Positions 38,506 to 48,870 of a stretch of 64,000 nucleotides of DNA are shown in pieces. Within the stretch, counting starts at the first letter, position 1, and the number at the start of each line of letters is the position of its first letter. Under the pieces are notes generated by a model. The model ran no database searches, was not told the DNA's origin, and saw nothing but the letters and a program-made list of their open reading frames with translations. A program made the translations under genes and the position numbers. The DNA comes from Viscum album. Taxonomy: Eukaryota > Streptophyta > Magnoliopsida > Santalales > Viscaceae. The DNA lies in the NCBI GenBank assembly GCA_963277665.1, contig OY728122.1:1981530883-1981594882 (forward strand), given 5' to 3'.

Positions 38506-40149
38506 GAGGAGAGGGGAACCTTAGGAAAATCTCAAAATATTATTTTATATTAAGGTCAAATTCGGTTTATAATGGTTCCAAAGGATCTTATTTAGAATAT
38601 AAAGTATGTATGGGTCGACATCATCTCATCCAATAGGATTTAGACAAGTTTAGGTTGTTATTTCAACCTTATCAATTAGATTTAACTCTAAGTTAAATAA
38701 TTTAACTGTTACCGTGTCTTTTTGTTTTCTTACAATATATGGTTGATAAACATACCATAACAAACCAAAATAACCCCAAGTTGTTTATTATTAGTATATC
38801 TATTTTTATCTAAGTCATTTGGTCGAACCTTAGATTTTTAGGAATTAAATAACAATTAATAATATAATATTTGTTTTAAAAACTAATTTGTGTCAATTTT
38901 GACACTATTTGGTACATGATTTTTATGAAATTAATAACATAATGATAAGTTCGAACCAACTTACGTATATCAACAATAACATGTCATATTAACCTATAAA
39001 ATTAATTTATGTCATAAAAAGTCTCAAATTACATTTATTTGGGCATTTATAACATCAATTATGTCAATATTTCATTAATAAGACAATTACTGCATCATCA
39101 TTGTGTCATAATAAATGATAATTATTTAATCCCTAAAAATTATAAATAAATTCCTATGATGTAGATAATTTTATTAGATTTATGGAGACTATTCATGTTC
39201 GAAGTTTCATGAATTTTATCACTAAATTAAAATTAGTATACTTATAAGATTTAAGAAAGTGACATGTTGTCACACTCTATGGTTTTAATAATAATTAAAT
39301 TATTTTCATAGACAAAAGTCCATAAAATGAATCTAATCTGACCCTTAGGTTATATGGGTCTACTTTAAGCCATCCAATTGGATTTTTCCAAGTGTTCGGG
39401 TAATTTTATAATCTTATATTTACCCTTAATTACCCGATTTACCTTTAACTATAGTAAATAAAATTTACCGTAGTTACTATTCACAATGCCCAAAAATAAA
39501 AATTAGCCTATTAAAATAATTTGGACCCACTGATTCCAAATATGGAATCCATTTTTCCAAATTCAATACACAAAATATGCAGAAATTAAATTAAAATTAA
39601 TCCCGTTGTCGAAAGAAAACGGGTTTTTCTTTAAAACATTGCAAAAGATTGAATTGATTTAACCTACGAATTCAAGGTAAAATCAATGATAATGACATAC
39701 ATTATATTAAATGGTAAAAATATAATCTATTTATACTTTAAAACCATTCAATATTATAATTTAACCACATAAGATATTACGATGAAAAAAGTTGTTTTTA
39801 ATTAAAATATAGCGTGTTTTTACTATTCATTAAAATATGAAAGTTATCGGAAAAATATCAAAACTTTATCTAATGTAAATTTTTATATCCTCATTCAAAA
39901 GAAGAATTTTATTTTGTCAAATTGAACTTATAAATATGTCAAAAACTAGATTTAAAGTTCGTGTGCCATCAAAAGGCGGCAAAACTGCATTTTTTGAAAA
40001 ATACTTATTTTACCTGAAAAATTTATTTTGTTCTTATACCATGTTCTAGAAATGTGTAAGATTAATAATAATGTTATAAAATTCAAAATTTAGTTAACAC
40101 TATTCATAACGGCTAGTTCATAACAATATTATAATAATATATTGTTGTT

Positions 40150-40455
40150 TAGTAAAACCCGATATTGCGTACAACACACGCTATCGAGGAAGGTCGCGAT
40201 TGCGTGTAATGCAAGCCAAGTCAGGGTTGCTTGTAGTGCACAACTCCTTTGTTGTTGCGTATAACAGAATCCAACCATATTTTATTTATACATTGAATAT
40301 ATATATATATATACACTCAATGTTGCGTAGAATAACTTCTATCAAACGAACGTGAAATTGTGTGTAACAAGAGCCAAGAAAAGTGTTGCGTATACTGCAA
40401 GCTAATACGGTGTTGTGTATAGTGCAAGGTAATCTTGGTGTAGCATACAACACAA
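40150..40455 (-). repeat. GTGTTGCGTA minisatellite in the E3 LTR
   Basis: About eight imperfect units of roughly 32-33 bp carry 'gttgcgtataatgcaagccaa'-like words, interrupted by an (AT)n run near 40300. It corresponds to 31985-32115 in S2. E1 keeps only faint traces near 6840-6880. Confidence 0.6.
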
Positions 40456-40501
40456 GACATTAATGAAATTAAAAGAATATTTTTCATAAAATCTAGGGGT
40501 G

Positions 40502-40687
40502 TTACATTCTACCCCCCTTAAAATGAATTTCGCCCTCGAAATTCGTCAAGGTTATAAATAGTTTACTATTCGAAAGTTTCTTTAATAGAAACCCACATTG
40601 TAAAAAGGAATTCCAAAACCAATATTTAAAAACAAAAGTATGAAACGTAACGGTTACCCAAATAAAATAATCACTGGGTTTCCACAT
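40502..40687 (-). pseudogene. 3' tail of E3 pol plus polypurine tract
   Basis: The frame ends 'NFEGEIHFKGGRM', closely matching the conserved last residues of many plant Ty3/gypsy polyproteins ('NFEDEISL..GG'). The purine run GGGGGGTAGAA at about 40507-40520 is the polypurine tract, and the stop codon TAA lies inside the LTR's first bases (TGTAAC). The upstream part of this 61-codon frame does not match a known domain. It shows that E3 derives from a pol-bearing ancestor. Confidence 0.65.
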
Positions 40688-41138
40688 AGTTGAAAATATG
40701 GATATGGAAGAGAAATCTAACCATCATGTTCTGATGTAGAGTGGTAGAGAACATGGCTATGGAAAATCCAGCAATCACAAAGCCATAAATTTGTGACGAT
40801 CTACGATACCATCTGATTCATCAGATATAATAGTACTAGGACAACATTTTTGGTTTTCAAGATCATTTCCCTAAAGTTGATGAAATTGTAATTAGAAGAA
40901 ATACTTTCGTGATTTTGGTATAGTCTCATCGTTTGTCGTTCTTTGGACAATTTCCACTTCATCTCTTAAAGAAATGAAGTTGAATTTGTCATTCGTGATG
41001 TGTTAGTAGATCATGTGATAGAATGATGGGTCATTCCATCTGTCTCAAACAAAAGGTTAGAAAAGTTACATAAGTCCATCTATAGTGAGATTAATCTTAT
41101 ATAGTTCCTAAAATGGACTTATACTGCTTAATATAATA
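40688..41138. other. E3 internal spacer
   Basis: No pol motif found in any frame. A short palindrome ATCTGATTCATCAGAT lies near 40811-40826. Confidence 0.4.
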
Positions 41139-41299
41139 AAACTAGTTTCTACTAAACAGGGAAATCCTATAGGCCAATGGTAGGTGAAAAAGATCAGTCG
41201 CACTTCGGTTGTGGGTTCGATTCCCACAGCCTTGTCCGACGCGATGGGTTGTCGCCCGTCCTACAGGTTGTCCTTTTTCTAAAACTATATTTCTATAAA
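41139..41299 (+). mobile_element. Probable tRNA-derived SINE with imperfect target duplication
   Basis: A GC-rich island of about 125 bp (41157-41281). It contains a perfect Pol III B box GGTTCGATTCC (41214-41224) within a 5-bp T-arm-like stem (GTGGG/CCCAC around TTCGATT), and about 40 bp upstream GGCCAATGGTAGG (41172-41184), close to a plant SINE A box. A Pol III-style T run ('cctttttct') ends it. Imperfect direct repeats flank it (41139-41156 and 41282-41299, about 16 of 19 aligned positions equal). It could also be a degraded tRNA gene, but the tRNA cannot be folded in full. Confidence 0.6.
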
Positions 41300-41842
41300 A
41301 TCCCATCAGTAATATCGAAAAAAGTTCTATCCTTAAACAATACTTAGCATATGTCCAACATAATCCATTCTAATATTTAGGCTTATCGAAAATACTTCGG
41401 TCCAAGCTCATAGTATAAAGAAAATGATTACTTGAAATGTCATCAACTAAGCATGTGAATACCATCATTTATCCCCCATATATATATATATTGTTGGTCA
41501 CATTCATCATGTGAATACCTTAATCATGTATTCTCTTGAAAAATGAATACCCATTGAACCATAGTGAAAACATGAATGCAGTTAGAGGTTAACACTTTCC
41601 ACATACCAAAATCCTCAAAATTTTATATACTCAAACCATGATATCACTTAGTTTTTATATCAATCATGAGCTCATGAATACTGTTAAACATTTCATTTTC
41701 TCGTTTTCCCTTCATTATGTGCATATCATCTTATTTCCAAAAATATCTCAATCACTTTGAATACCACATTACACCAATACATAAATATTCCAATACTCCA
41801 TGACACAACATAATTTTGGAATCCCATTACATAAACACTTAA
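41300..41842. other. E3 internal spacer after gag
   Basis: AT-rich, and no protease or RT motif is seen where these would follow gag in an autonomous element. Includes a short (AT)n at about 41480. Confidence 0.4.
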
Positions 41843-42960
41843 TCATTCCACCACATCGTTTTCATATTCAACATCGCCAATATTGATCGTATGTGACTTC
41901 CCTTTGTCCTTTGCCTTAAGCGGTTGCTCATGTCGATCATCACTAACCCTTGGATTAGGGCATTTATTGGCATAATGTCTCATCTCCTTGCACATGAAAC
42001 ATTGAAGTGTTGGTGGTGCGTTCCCTGCAGCCTTTTCTTTATTCACATCATTAGAAACCCTTTTTCCATTACTTCGACACCCAGCTGCTCGATGACCTTC
42101 TTTTCCACACTTAAAACATTTTCTATTCCCTTTAAGATAATATCCACCATGCTTCTTTCCACACTTTGAGCATAAGGAAACATTCATCTTCTTTTCACCA
42201 TTATTCTGAGATTTCTCCTTGAACTCCATCTTTCGTTTTTTGTCAAAACTATGAGATGGATAAGTAACACCAACTTCCATTTCTACCTTGATAGCACAAC
42301 GCATAATTTCTTCATAGCTACTAAAGTATCTTATAGTTAATGCCCTTCGAAGATTTTTTTTAAGCCACTGAAGAATCGATCAACTTTACTTTCAGGTTGG
42401 ATGATAATGACAGATGCATACCTTGCAAGTCTTGTAAAATTCTCTTCGTATATACCAACAGATTCATCATCCTTCTGTTTCAGCTCAAGAAACTCCTTTT
42501 CCATCTTTGTTTGAAGAATACGAGGGAAGTAATTACTGAAAAACAAGTTCTTGAACTTGTCCCATTCCATGGACTCAATTTCATCTCTTGGCCTCGTATT
42601 CTTGATAAGATTCCACCATTGATCAGCTTCACCTTCCAAACGATATACTACTAAGATGACTTTATCATGTTCATAACATTGAAGAACTGAAAATATCTTT
42701 TCAGTGGTACTGATCCATTGTTCAGCAACAAGTGTATCGGAAGACCCACTGAAAGAAGGTGGACGTTGCCTCATGAAGGACTCAATAGAATATTGTTCCC
42801 TTCTCTACTCAGTTGGAAGTCCAGAATGATTCATAGCTTGTGTACGTATAGCAATAAGATTTTGCACTCCATCTCCCATAACACTTGTCTGTACAGGAGT
42901 ACAATCATTGCATTGTCCATTACAGTGATCAACACGGTTCCTTTGGGTTCCAACCATCAT
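41843..42960 (-). pseudogene. gag of E3: capsid domain plus two zinc knuckles
   Basis: Best-preserved gene in the window. The likely start is ATG at 42960, in frame with the capsid part. A TAG at 42805-42807 breaks this frame, and an ATG at 42774 restarts it. The 145 codons after 42774 contain a retrotransposon gag capsid domain with 'PPSFSGSSD', 'AEQWI', 'YRLEGEADQWW' and 'FKNLFFSNYFP'. The frame then ends early at 42337 because of a one-base shift next to a run of eight A (42354-42361). The other frame continues to 41843 and holds 'CFKCGKEGHRAAGC' and 'CFMCKEMRHYANKC', both intact CX2CX4HX4C knuckles that bind RNA. Gag would form the particle in the cytoplasm. Confidence 0.9.
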
Positions 42961-43130
42961 CTAAAACCCAAAAAGAATAGTGTGAGAGGCAAAAATAATG
43001 CAAGGAAAAACAACATAGTAAAGGGGGAGTACCCTTAATATCTAACATCTTAGGTTAAATTCTAAGATCGTTACCGTAGTTCTAGGACAATATCCTATAC
43101 GTATACTTATCCTTAGGGAAACAAGGGGTG
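42961..43130 (-). other. E3 leader upstream of gag
   Basis: Untranslated leader. Words such as 'atccttaggga' near 43110 resemble the segment between gag and primer site in E1 (about 1560-1610). The match stops near 43130, taken as the edge of the Tat element. Confidence 0.4.
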
Positions 43131-43749
43131 GAGAAGATCCTAATGACACATGGAAATACACTACAGGGGAATGGAAAAGTCAGGTAAATAATTTCCCAAC
43201 AATGTTGATCAGCATGTTCACCACATAAAGGTGCTTGGAGGGGTAACACAAAGGGTGTTAAAGTTCTACTTGGATATAAGGATGTGAAAAGAGATGAATC
43301 ACAGTGTCCAATATTTGGGACCTGATGAGGGTGGAGTAATTATGGAGGATAACTATTGACCATGTTCGAAACTCATTATCCACATCATGTGACCTGGAAT
43401 GGGAACAAACAAAAGAGGTTTGACTACTGAACATATTCAAAAAATAGTGATTATCTCAAAAATTAATTTGAAAGTATTCGTAGGTGTTGGCTTAAGACAG
43501 TGGGTGAGCCATGAGGCCAAACATCCATATTGTTAAGGGGTACCTTCAGAAGTGAAATATGATGAAGGCCAAAATAAAGGGACATGTGAATCATGGAGAT
43601 GGAGGGGAAAATGTCCATGAAGAATCCAACACATTGGGATCCACACCACAGTGCATATAATATTGTTAATGAGGAATAACAATGGTCTAAGGTTTAAATT
43701 AAGGGAGGATGAATTATAAGGATGAGTGGAGGAAATAGGAGAAATGGGT
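43131..43749. other. Left edge zone of the Tat element
   Basis: Probably the end of the 3' LTR. No gene. Frames at 43258-43440 and 43533-43766 match nothing and are short. Confidence 0.35.
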
Positions 43750-45690
43750 TGGTTAACCTCAATCAAGACCCAAAGACAAAATGTCTAGGAGTTATTATAT
43801 ATGTTTCGATGTCATGAATCAAGCAACACATAGTTTTGGAATGACATGCAGTTTAACATCGTGTAGTAAGGAAATTTGTTGTGATGCAGTTTGTGGTCAT
43901 ACGACTATGACCTTGGGGGATGTAATGTCCCAAAGGGGATACGCATAGTGAAGTATAATAAACCCAACATGGATGATAAATAGAGGAGTACACACCATAC
44001 CAAGCACTCCCAAAGACTACCGAGGCCAGGCGGCCATAAGAATGGAAAATCAGATGAGTGTTTCATAGTTTAACATCATGTGGTAAGGATCTAGCAATAG
44101 TTTGACATCATGTAGAATGTATGGGAACTTTCCTTTAAATATCATGGATAAAAGACCATAAATTCGATAAATTTTAATATATTTTAGGCAAGATGGAGTA
44201 GTTCAACGTCATGTGGGATATGATAGATCATTGTTTAAGGTTATAGAACTCAAACCACAAGGAAGGCAGAAGAGCCAGGAAGGTTGAGGAACCTAAGGCT
44301 GGACCTAAATACAAAATGTTCAAGTGTTCCTATGTATCCTGTGAGGGTAGGAATCAAGCCACACATAGTTCTTGAATTCCATGCAGTTTAAATTCATTCA
44401 ATAAAGACATGGGTCAGAAAGACTATTTATAAGTAAGGTACATGAAGTGATCATTATAGAATGATGTGAATGAGAACCAAGGAGGTCTCAACCATGCCAC
44501 ATACTCCTGAGAAGAACCCATGCCAAGATTTTTGGAATGCAATCCCCTCACAAATGAGGAGATCAAGGTGTTTTGTAGTTTATCATCATGTGTCCAAGAT
44601 GAAATGACAGTTTAATGTCATGTAGGATGGGGTAGATTAACATCTTACAGAGCAATGGTCAATTTTCCTTTTAAAGTCATGCATCCAAGACTATAAAACG
44701 AAAGGAGTGAAATGGAATTTATGCGGCTGGGCCTAGAGAAAAAATGTATGGTCCTCACTACTTATCCTACAAGGGTATGAATCAAGACACATAATATTCT
44801 TGTATGCTCTACAGTTTAATTTCATGCGGTAAGGACGAATACCAAGAGGAATAGTTTCCAAGGTAGGCACATAGCAAGACTATTATAGCCTAACATGAAT
44901 GATAACCAATGAGGTCTTGACTCTTCTCCACACACTCTAGAATAAATCCTAATCCATGGGGCCAGAAAACCTAGAAATCTTTGCGGTTTGACTAGATATG
45001 AAAGGTCCTTATATTCTTACATATCCCATGAGGATAGGAATCAAGACATATATAGTTCCGGTATGTCGTGTTGTTTAATTTCTTGTGGTAATGATGAATA
45101 ATTTTAATTCAGGTGGAAGGGGAGAGATTGTAGATTAAGGTCAAAGAACTCAGACAATAAGGAAGGGACCAAAAGATATAAAAAGGTTATAGAACCTAGG
45201 TATGGGCCCAAAGATGTAATTTTCAGGTGTTCCAACATATCCTATAATTTAAGGAATCAAGACACACATATTTATTTAAGTACCATTCAGTTTCATGTCA
45301 TGCGGTAAGGAAATGGGTAAGGGATTCTCTTAGGGGAGGTACATGGTGTAGCTATTGCAAGCCTGGTGTGAATCAAGACAATATGAGTCCACACCACACC
45401 ACGTGATCCCATAACACTCATGCCAAGTAGCCGAAAAGATGACAATATTTTTGGTACCTGGGACTGGACTTGAATAAAAAAATGTTGGTTTGTTCTTACA
45501 TATCTTTTGAGGGAAGAATCATTCCATATGTAGTTCTTGATGTTGTACAATTTAACATTATACGGTGATGACGTGGGTACAGTTTAACATCATGTGGGAT
45601 GGGGAAAATGGTTCTTATAGTTTAACATCATGAAGGACATCTAATATCATGCATTTTAATGTCATGTGGGATGATGTAAAAAAGAGAACT
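43750..45690. repeat. Tandem repeat zone with AGTTTAACATCATGTGG core
   Basis: At least a dozen copies of a core close to AGTTTAACATCATGTGG lie at about 43850, 44067, 44095, 44202, 44575, 44611, 44812, 45070, 45283, 45549, 45579, 45618 and 45650. Six of them (43850, 44390, 44812, 45070, 45283, 45549) close a larger unit that begins with 'ttcctacatatcc' and 'ggaatcaagacacacatagttc'; unit lengths are 200-550 bp. Related cores occur in the right flank (56650-57640). Probably LTR or 3' untranslated sequence. The frame at 45293-45550 is chance. Confidence 0.7.
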
Positions 45691-46765
45691 CATGAAAAGT
45701 ACATCAAGAGTAACTTAGAATTGGTGGGAGTAATTCGCTGGCCATCCATGGTGACAAAAGATTATGTGTTGTTGGGATGAACCTTTTGAATGATGTAGGG
45801 TACTTTCCATTTGGGATCCAACTTTGGTGGCTTCCTACCTTGTATCATCGGCATCCTTAGAGCGAATACCACATCACATTGAATGAAGGAATGGATATGA
45901 ACTTTCTTGTTGAACGATCTGGATATCTTATTCCAGTGCCTCTCCAGATTGTGAAATGCCTAATGCCTGTTTTCATTAAGGGATTCTATATTAGCTAGAT
46001 GGACTTCTACTAACTTTTTTGACATCTTTTTCTCATAGGTAGTCATATGTAGTGATGGTAATTGAATATCGATGGGTAGAACAGCTTTGGTTCTGTACAC
46101 CAAGGAATACGGGATCACCTGGGTGGCATTATGATTTGTCATCTGATAATCCCAGAGAGTGTTGGGGAGCTTTTCTACCCCAATAATCTTATTCAGACCA
46201 ACACATATTCTATATAATTCTATATAGGGTCTTTTGGAATTCCTAGATCTTCTCATTTTCTTTCATATGGTAATGAGAATTATGGTTGGACCGGATACTA
46301 TACATGGAAACAAATTATTCAAATCGGTTACTCAGAAGTCAGTGTCCTTATCAGTGTCTAAAGTGTGAGGGAGCTCAAATTTATAGATGATGTTAGATCT
46401 CATGAAATCAATTCTAAAACGAGCCTCAAACTCTTTGAGTGGAATCGCATCTACCAACTTGGAGAAGAAATCTGTGGTAGTCAGAATAAACTTTCATTGG
46501 TGAGCTATTTCTAGTTGATATGATCCCATGACAGCGGTTCCAAAAAATGAAATGGCCTATAATACATGGTAGTATAGAGGGTATATCATTGTTGATACAC
46601 AATTTTTTCATAGATCTGACACATGTGACACCTCTTGGAAAACATGATATAGTCATAGACCATGGTGGGAAAAAAATAGGTTGATCATCAAATCTGGTGA
46701 GAGAGTTTTGTCTCAGCCTGATGGGATCTGCAAAAACTAGAATGGACTTCCTACATAACCTATGG
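45691..46765 (-). pseudogene. Integrase relic of the Tat element
   Basis: The zinc-binding part keeps its HHCC pattern: 'EVHSSFCRSHQ' (about 46755-46720) supplies H-X6-H and 'KRCHMCQIYE' (about 46637-46605) supplies C-X2-C. The core follows with 'TTTDFFSKLVDAIPLKEF' (about 46480-46425), 'DFMRSNIIYKFELPH' and 'TDKDT' (about 46355), where the family has a catalytic Asp in TDNGT; this Asp (46350-46352) is kept. A long open stretch (46256-45960) holds 'KLPNTLWDYQ' and 'PYSLVYRTKAVLPIDIQLPS'. The C-terminus continues as 'FNKKVHI', 'LDPKWKVPYIIQKVHP' and 'MDGQRI' to about 45720. Frame changes and stops prevent expression. Confidence 0.85.
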
Positions 46766-46769
46766 AATC

Positions 46770-47085
46770 TTATATCCTTTGATACAATAGATTATAACTC
46801 CATTTAACCCATGTTTTTAGAGGATCTGTTCAAGTCTATGACCACTCTAGATGGTGAACTACACTGCATGCCAATGGATTCTATCTCATTTGGATCTGTT
46901 TGTTTGGAGATTTCCATGTTGGAGGTACTCAACAAAATTAGTTGTCTAACTAGTGGTCTCTTATACAATGGGATGGGGAAATGGGGGTCCTAGTGTGGAA
47001 GCATCAGAGGTAATATGGTTTACCTACTGGCTATCATCATCATCTAGAGTGACGGTAGTGATGACCATTTTATGTTCCACATAGA
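46770..47085 (-). other. Spacer between second RNase H and integrase
   Basis: Linker sequence. No domain recognised. A plus-strand frame at 46811-46993 is a shadow. Confidence 0.35.
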
Positions 47086-47590
47086 TAATTAAATTGTTCT
47101 GGTCAGGCTCTATGATTGACGTAGAAAGGCTAGCCAAGGTATCAGATCGACCATTCTATGACCAATGAACATTAGTGATTTTTATCCAGGATGATAAATG
47201 GGACATCAGCTGGAAAGTGCACTCTATGAGGGGAATAATTTCTGGATTTTTTATGAAGTAGTCATCGTTGTTCTATTTGATGACCAACTAGGAGTCCACC
47301 ATCACATATCGGTGTGGAACATAAATATCGACGTCCAGATCAAGACCAGTTATCAAATCCAAATACTCTACCTTGTTGTTTTTGAAACCTTCTAACAACA
47401 AGAACAATTAGGGAAAAACAGCCTATGTAGTCATGATAAAGATGATGCCAAGGCCTACTCTATTGAGTGTGTGGTCATTGAGTCTCCTGTCAGTGGGGCT
47501 CCATGTTTCCTAGTCAAAGTGAATCTACTAACATAGCATGGACTAATCCACTGAGATGATGACCTCATATGGAAAATCAAGATCCAAAGG
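47086..47590 (-). pseudogene. Second (archaeal-type) RNase H relic of the Tat element
   Basis: Read on the minus strand: 'KNNKVEYLDLITGL' (about 47390-47345) matches the 'NN.AEYEALI.GL' block with its Glu kept. 'VDS' followed by a stop and 'LVIK' (about 47300-47275) matches the 'GDS.LVI.Q' block. 'PEIIPLIECTFQLM' and 'TNVHWS' lead to 'NGRSDTLASLS' (about 47160-47125), which matches '.ADALANLA'. It would degrade RNA in RNA/DNA hybrids. Several stops. Confidence 0.75.
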
Positions 47591-47935
47591 CTACTGTGTG
47601 GAGGCTGGATGGGCAGCCAAAAAATATGTCAATGCCTAACCATTGACAAATTTCTACAGGATGAACCTGATTTTGACCTAATAAAGGATCACTACCCACT
47701 CAGCTAGATGTCATGTCAACAAAGGAAGATTTAGAATATAATTCAGTAGATCCATATGGGACACTAGCTATATCTTATCATGATACAAGTAATTTTGCAA
47801 TTTCTTCATGGTAAAATCTAGTGTGAGGTAGCTCCTCTCGATAAAAGATTATCTATTCTCGGTGTCGAGGAGCATGAAGATGAGATAACACAAACTTTTC
47901 CCTCTCCCTTCACTATTATTCTGAGGTAAAAGAGC
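47591..47935 (-). pseudogene. First RNase H relic of the Tat element
   Basis: Minus-strand blocks in order: 'LLDTENR', 'SFIERSYLTLDFTMKKLQNYL' in pieces (about 47860-47800), 'LVSHMDLLNYILNLPLLT' (about 47780-47720), 'HLAEWVVILY' (about 47718-47690) and 'FLAAHPAS' (about 47613-47590). This is the typical RNase H order fused to RT in Ty3/gypsy elements. At least four stops. Confidence 0.75.
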
Positions 47936-48099
47936 ATCGAAGAATTATTCTAAGGTGGTCAAATAGAGGACCGACGGTTTTTCATAGATTGGTGGCATTG
48001 GAACCAGAGGCTGTAGAAGATACTAATTAATTTCCTCAAAATCAGTCTGGAACCCTTAATCCCAATGATAGAAGGAACCTTTCATCATGAGTCGGGTAA

Positions 48100-48870
48100 T
48101 GGGATTACACTTGCCACCCAAATTCAGAATAAATCAGTGAATGTAGGATAAGTGGCCTTGAAAACTATGGAGCTACTAAAGGTTTCTTGGAGGAGGCATC
48201 TGGCTGATGGACTTGATCTTTTTTGGATATATCTCAATGTATCTATATCTGATTACAAAGCTAAGGAAATTTATAGAGGTAAACCAAAAGGAACACTTCA
48301 AAGGGTTCATCTTCAGATGGAGGGTACGAAGGAAGTCAAACAATTACTCAATATCCCTGATATAGTCCTGGCTCTAGTGGGATTTGGCCACCAAATCATC
48401 CACAAAAAAATCCACTAATGTTGTAAGGATCAGATTTAATATTTGGTTCATAGTAAGTTGATAAGTATATCCAACATTCTTCAGCCTGAAATGCATTACC
48501 TGATAGCAAAGGATACCTTGAAGTTCTCTGAAGGTGGTGGACTCTTCATCCTTCGGGGCCATCCAAATTTGATTATATCTAGAATATCCTTTGATAAAGA
48601 AGAGGTCTTAGAATCTAGAAGTGGCGTAAATCAATAACTCTATCATAGGGATGGGAAACTCATCCCTCAAAAAGTGACTATTGATATCCCAGAAGTCGAG
48701 GCAGACTCTGATTTTTCTATTCATCTTCCTAATGGGGGCGATGTTGGCCAACCAGCTAAGATTCTGGACTTTCTTGATGAAGCTAGATTTTATGAGCTTA
48801 TCAGCTTTGGCCTTGTCTATGGCACTGTGGGAGGTGTGCATTTTCCTAAAAGGCTATTTGAACCCATGAT
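48100..48870 (-). pseudogene. Reverse transcriptase relic of the Tat element
   Basis: From 48841 to 48374 one frame runs with a single stop (TAA at 48608-48610). It carries 'LANIAPIRKMNRKIRVCLDFWDIN' in pieces and 'DEFPIPMIELLI', then 'FFIKGYSRYNQIWMAPKD', 'TTFRELQG', 'VMHFRLKNVGYTYQ' and the catalytic 'FFVDDLVAKSH' (about 48405-48377). The DD pair is kept, but the catalytic Asp of the first motif ('MDGYSGYNQ' in the family) is Lys here. After a stop the thumb continues with 'DYIRDIE', 'LFDFLRTLHLKMNPLKCSF' (about 48355-48275). Confidence 0.85.

Larger units (their letters stand above)
36321..40506 (-). repeat. 3' LTR of E3
   Basis: It starts TGTAACACCCC in element orientation (40506 downward) and ends GGTTACA at 36321, giving TG..CA ends. 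It is 4186 bp long and co-linear with E1 and S2. The base differences from those copies are many but its internal repeats are the least eroded. The frame at 37615-37821 is chance. Confidence 0.8.
36321..43130 (-). mobile_element. Element E3: gag-only Ty3/gypsy element of family E
   Basis: Minus-strand element. In its own direction it shows leader (about 43130-42961), gag (42960-41843), about 1.3 kb with no protease, RT or integrase motif, the last codons of pol, polypurine tract, and a 4.2-kb LTR. The 5' LTR and primer site are not present where expected because similarity ends near 43130 and a Tat element begins. A missing pol with a retained gag resembles plant gag-only LTR elements, but a simple internal deletion is equally possible. 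Confidence 0.65.

Noticed and set aside
40791..40812. Minus-strand TGGTATCGTAGATCG considered as a primer-binding site
   Set aside because: It lies downstream of gag in E3, on the wrong side for a 5' primer site, and no LTR end adjoins it.
41214..41224. B box and T-arm considered as a tRNA gene
   Set aside because: No acceptor stem or anticodon arm of correct length could be drawn around it. A-box spacing, flanking direct repeats and the T-run end fit a SINE better.
42337..42361. Programmed frameshift in gag at the A8 run
   Set aside because: The shift falls inside gag before the zinc knuckles, where no such programmed event is expected. Mutation or a homopolymer read error is simpler.
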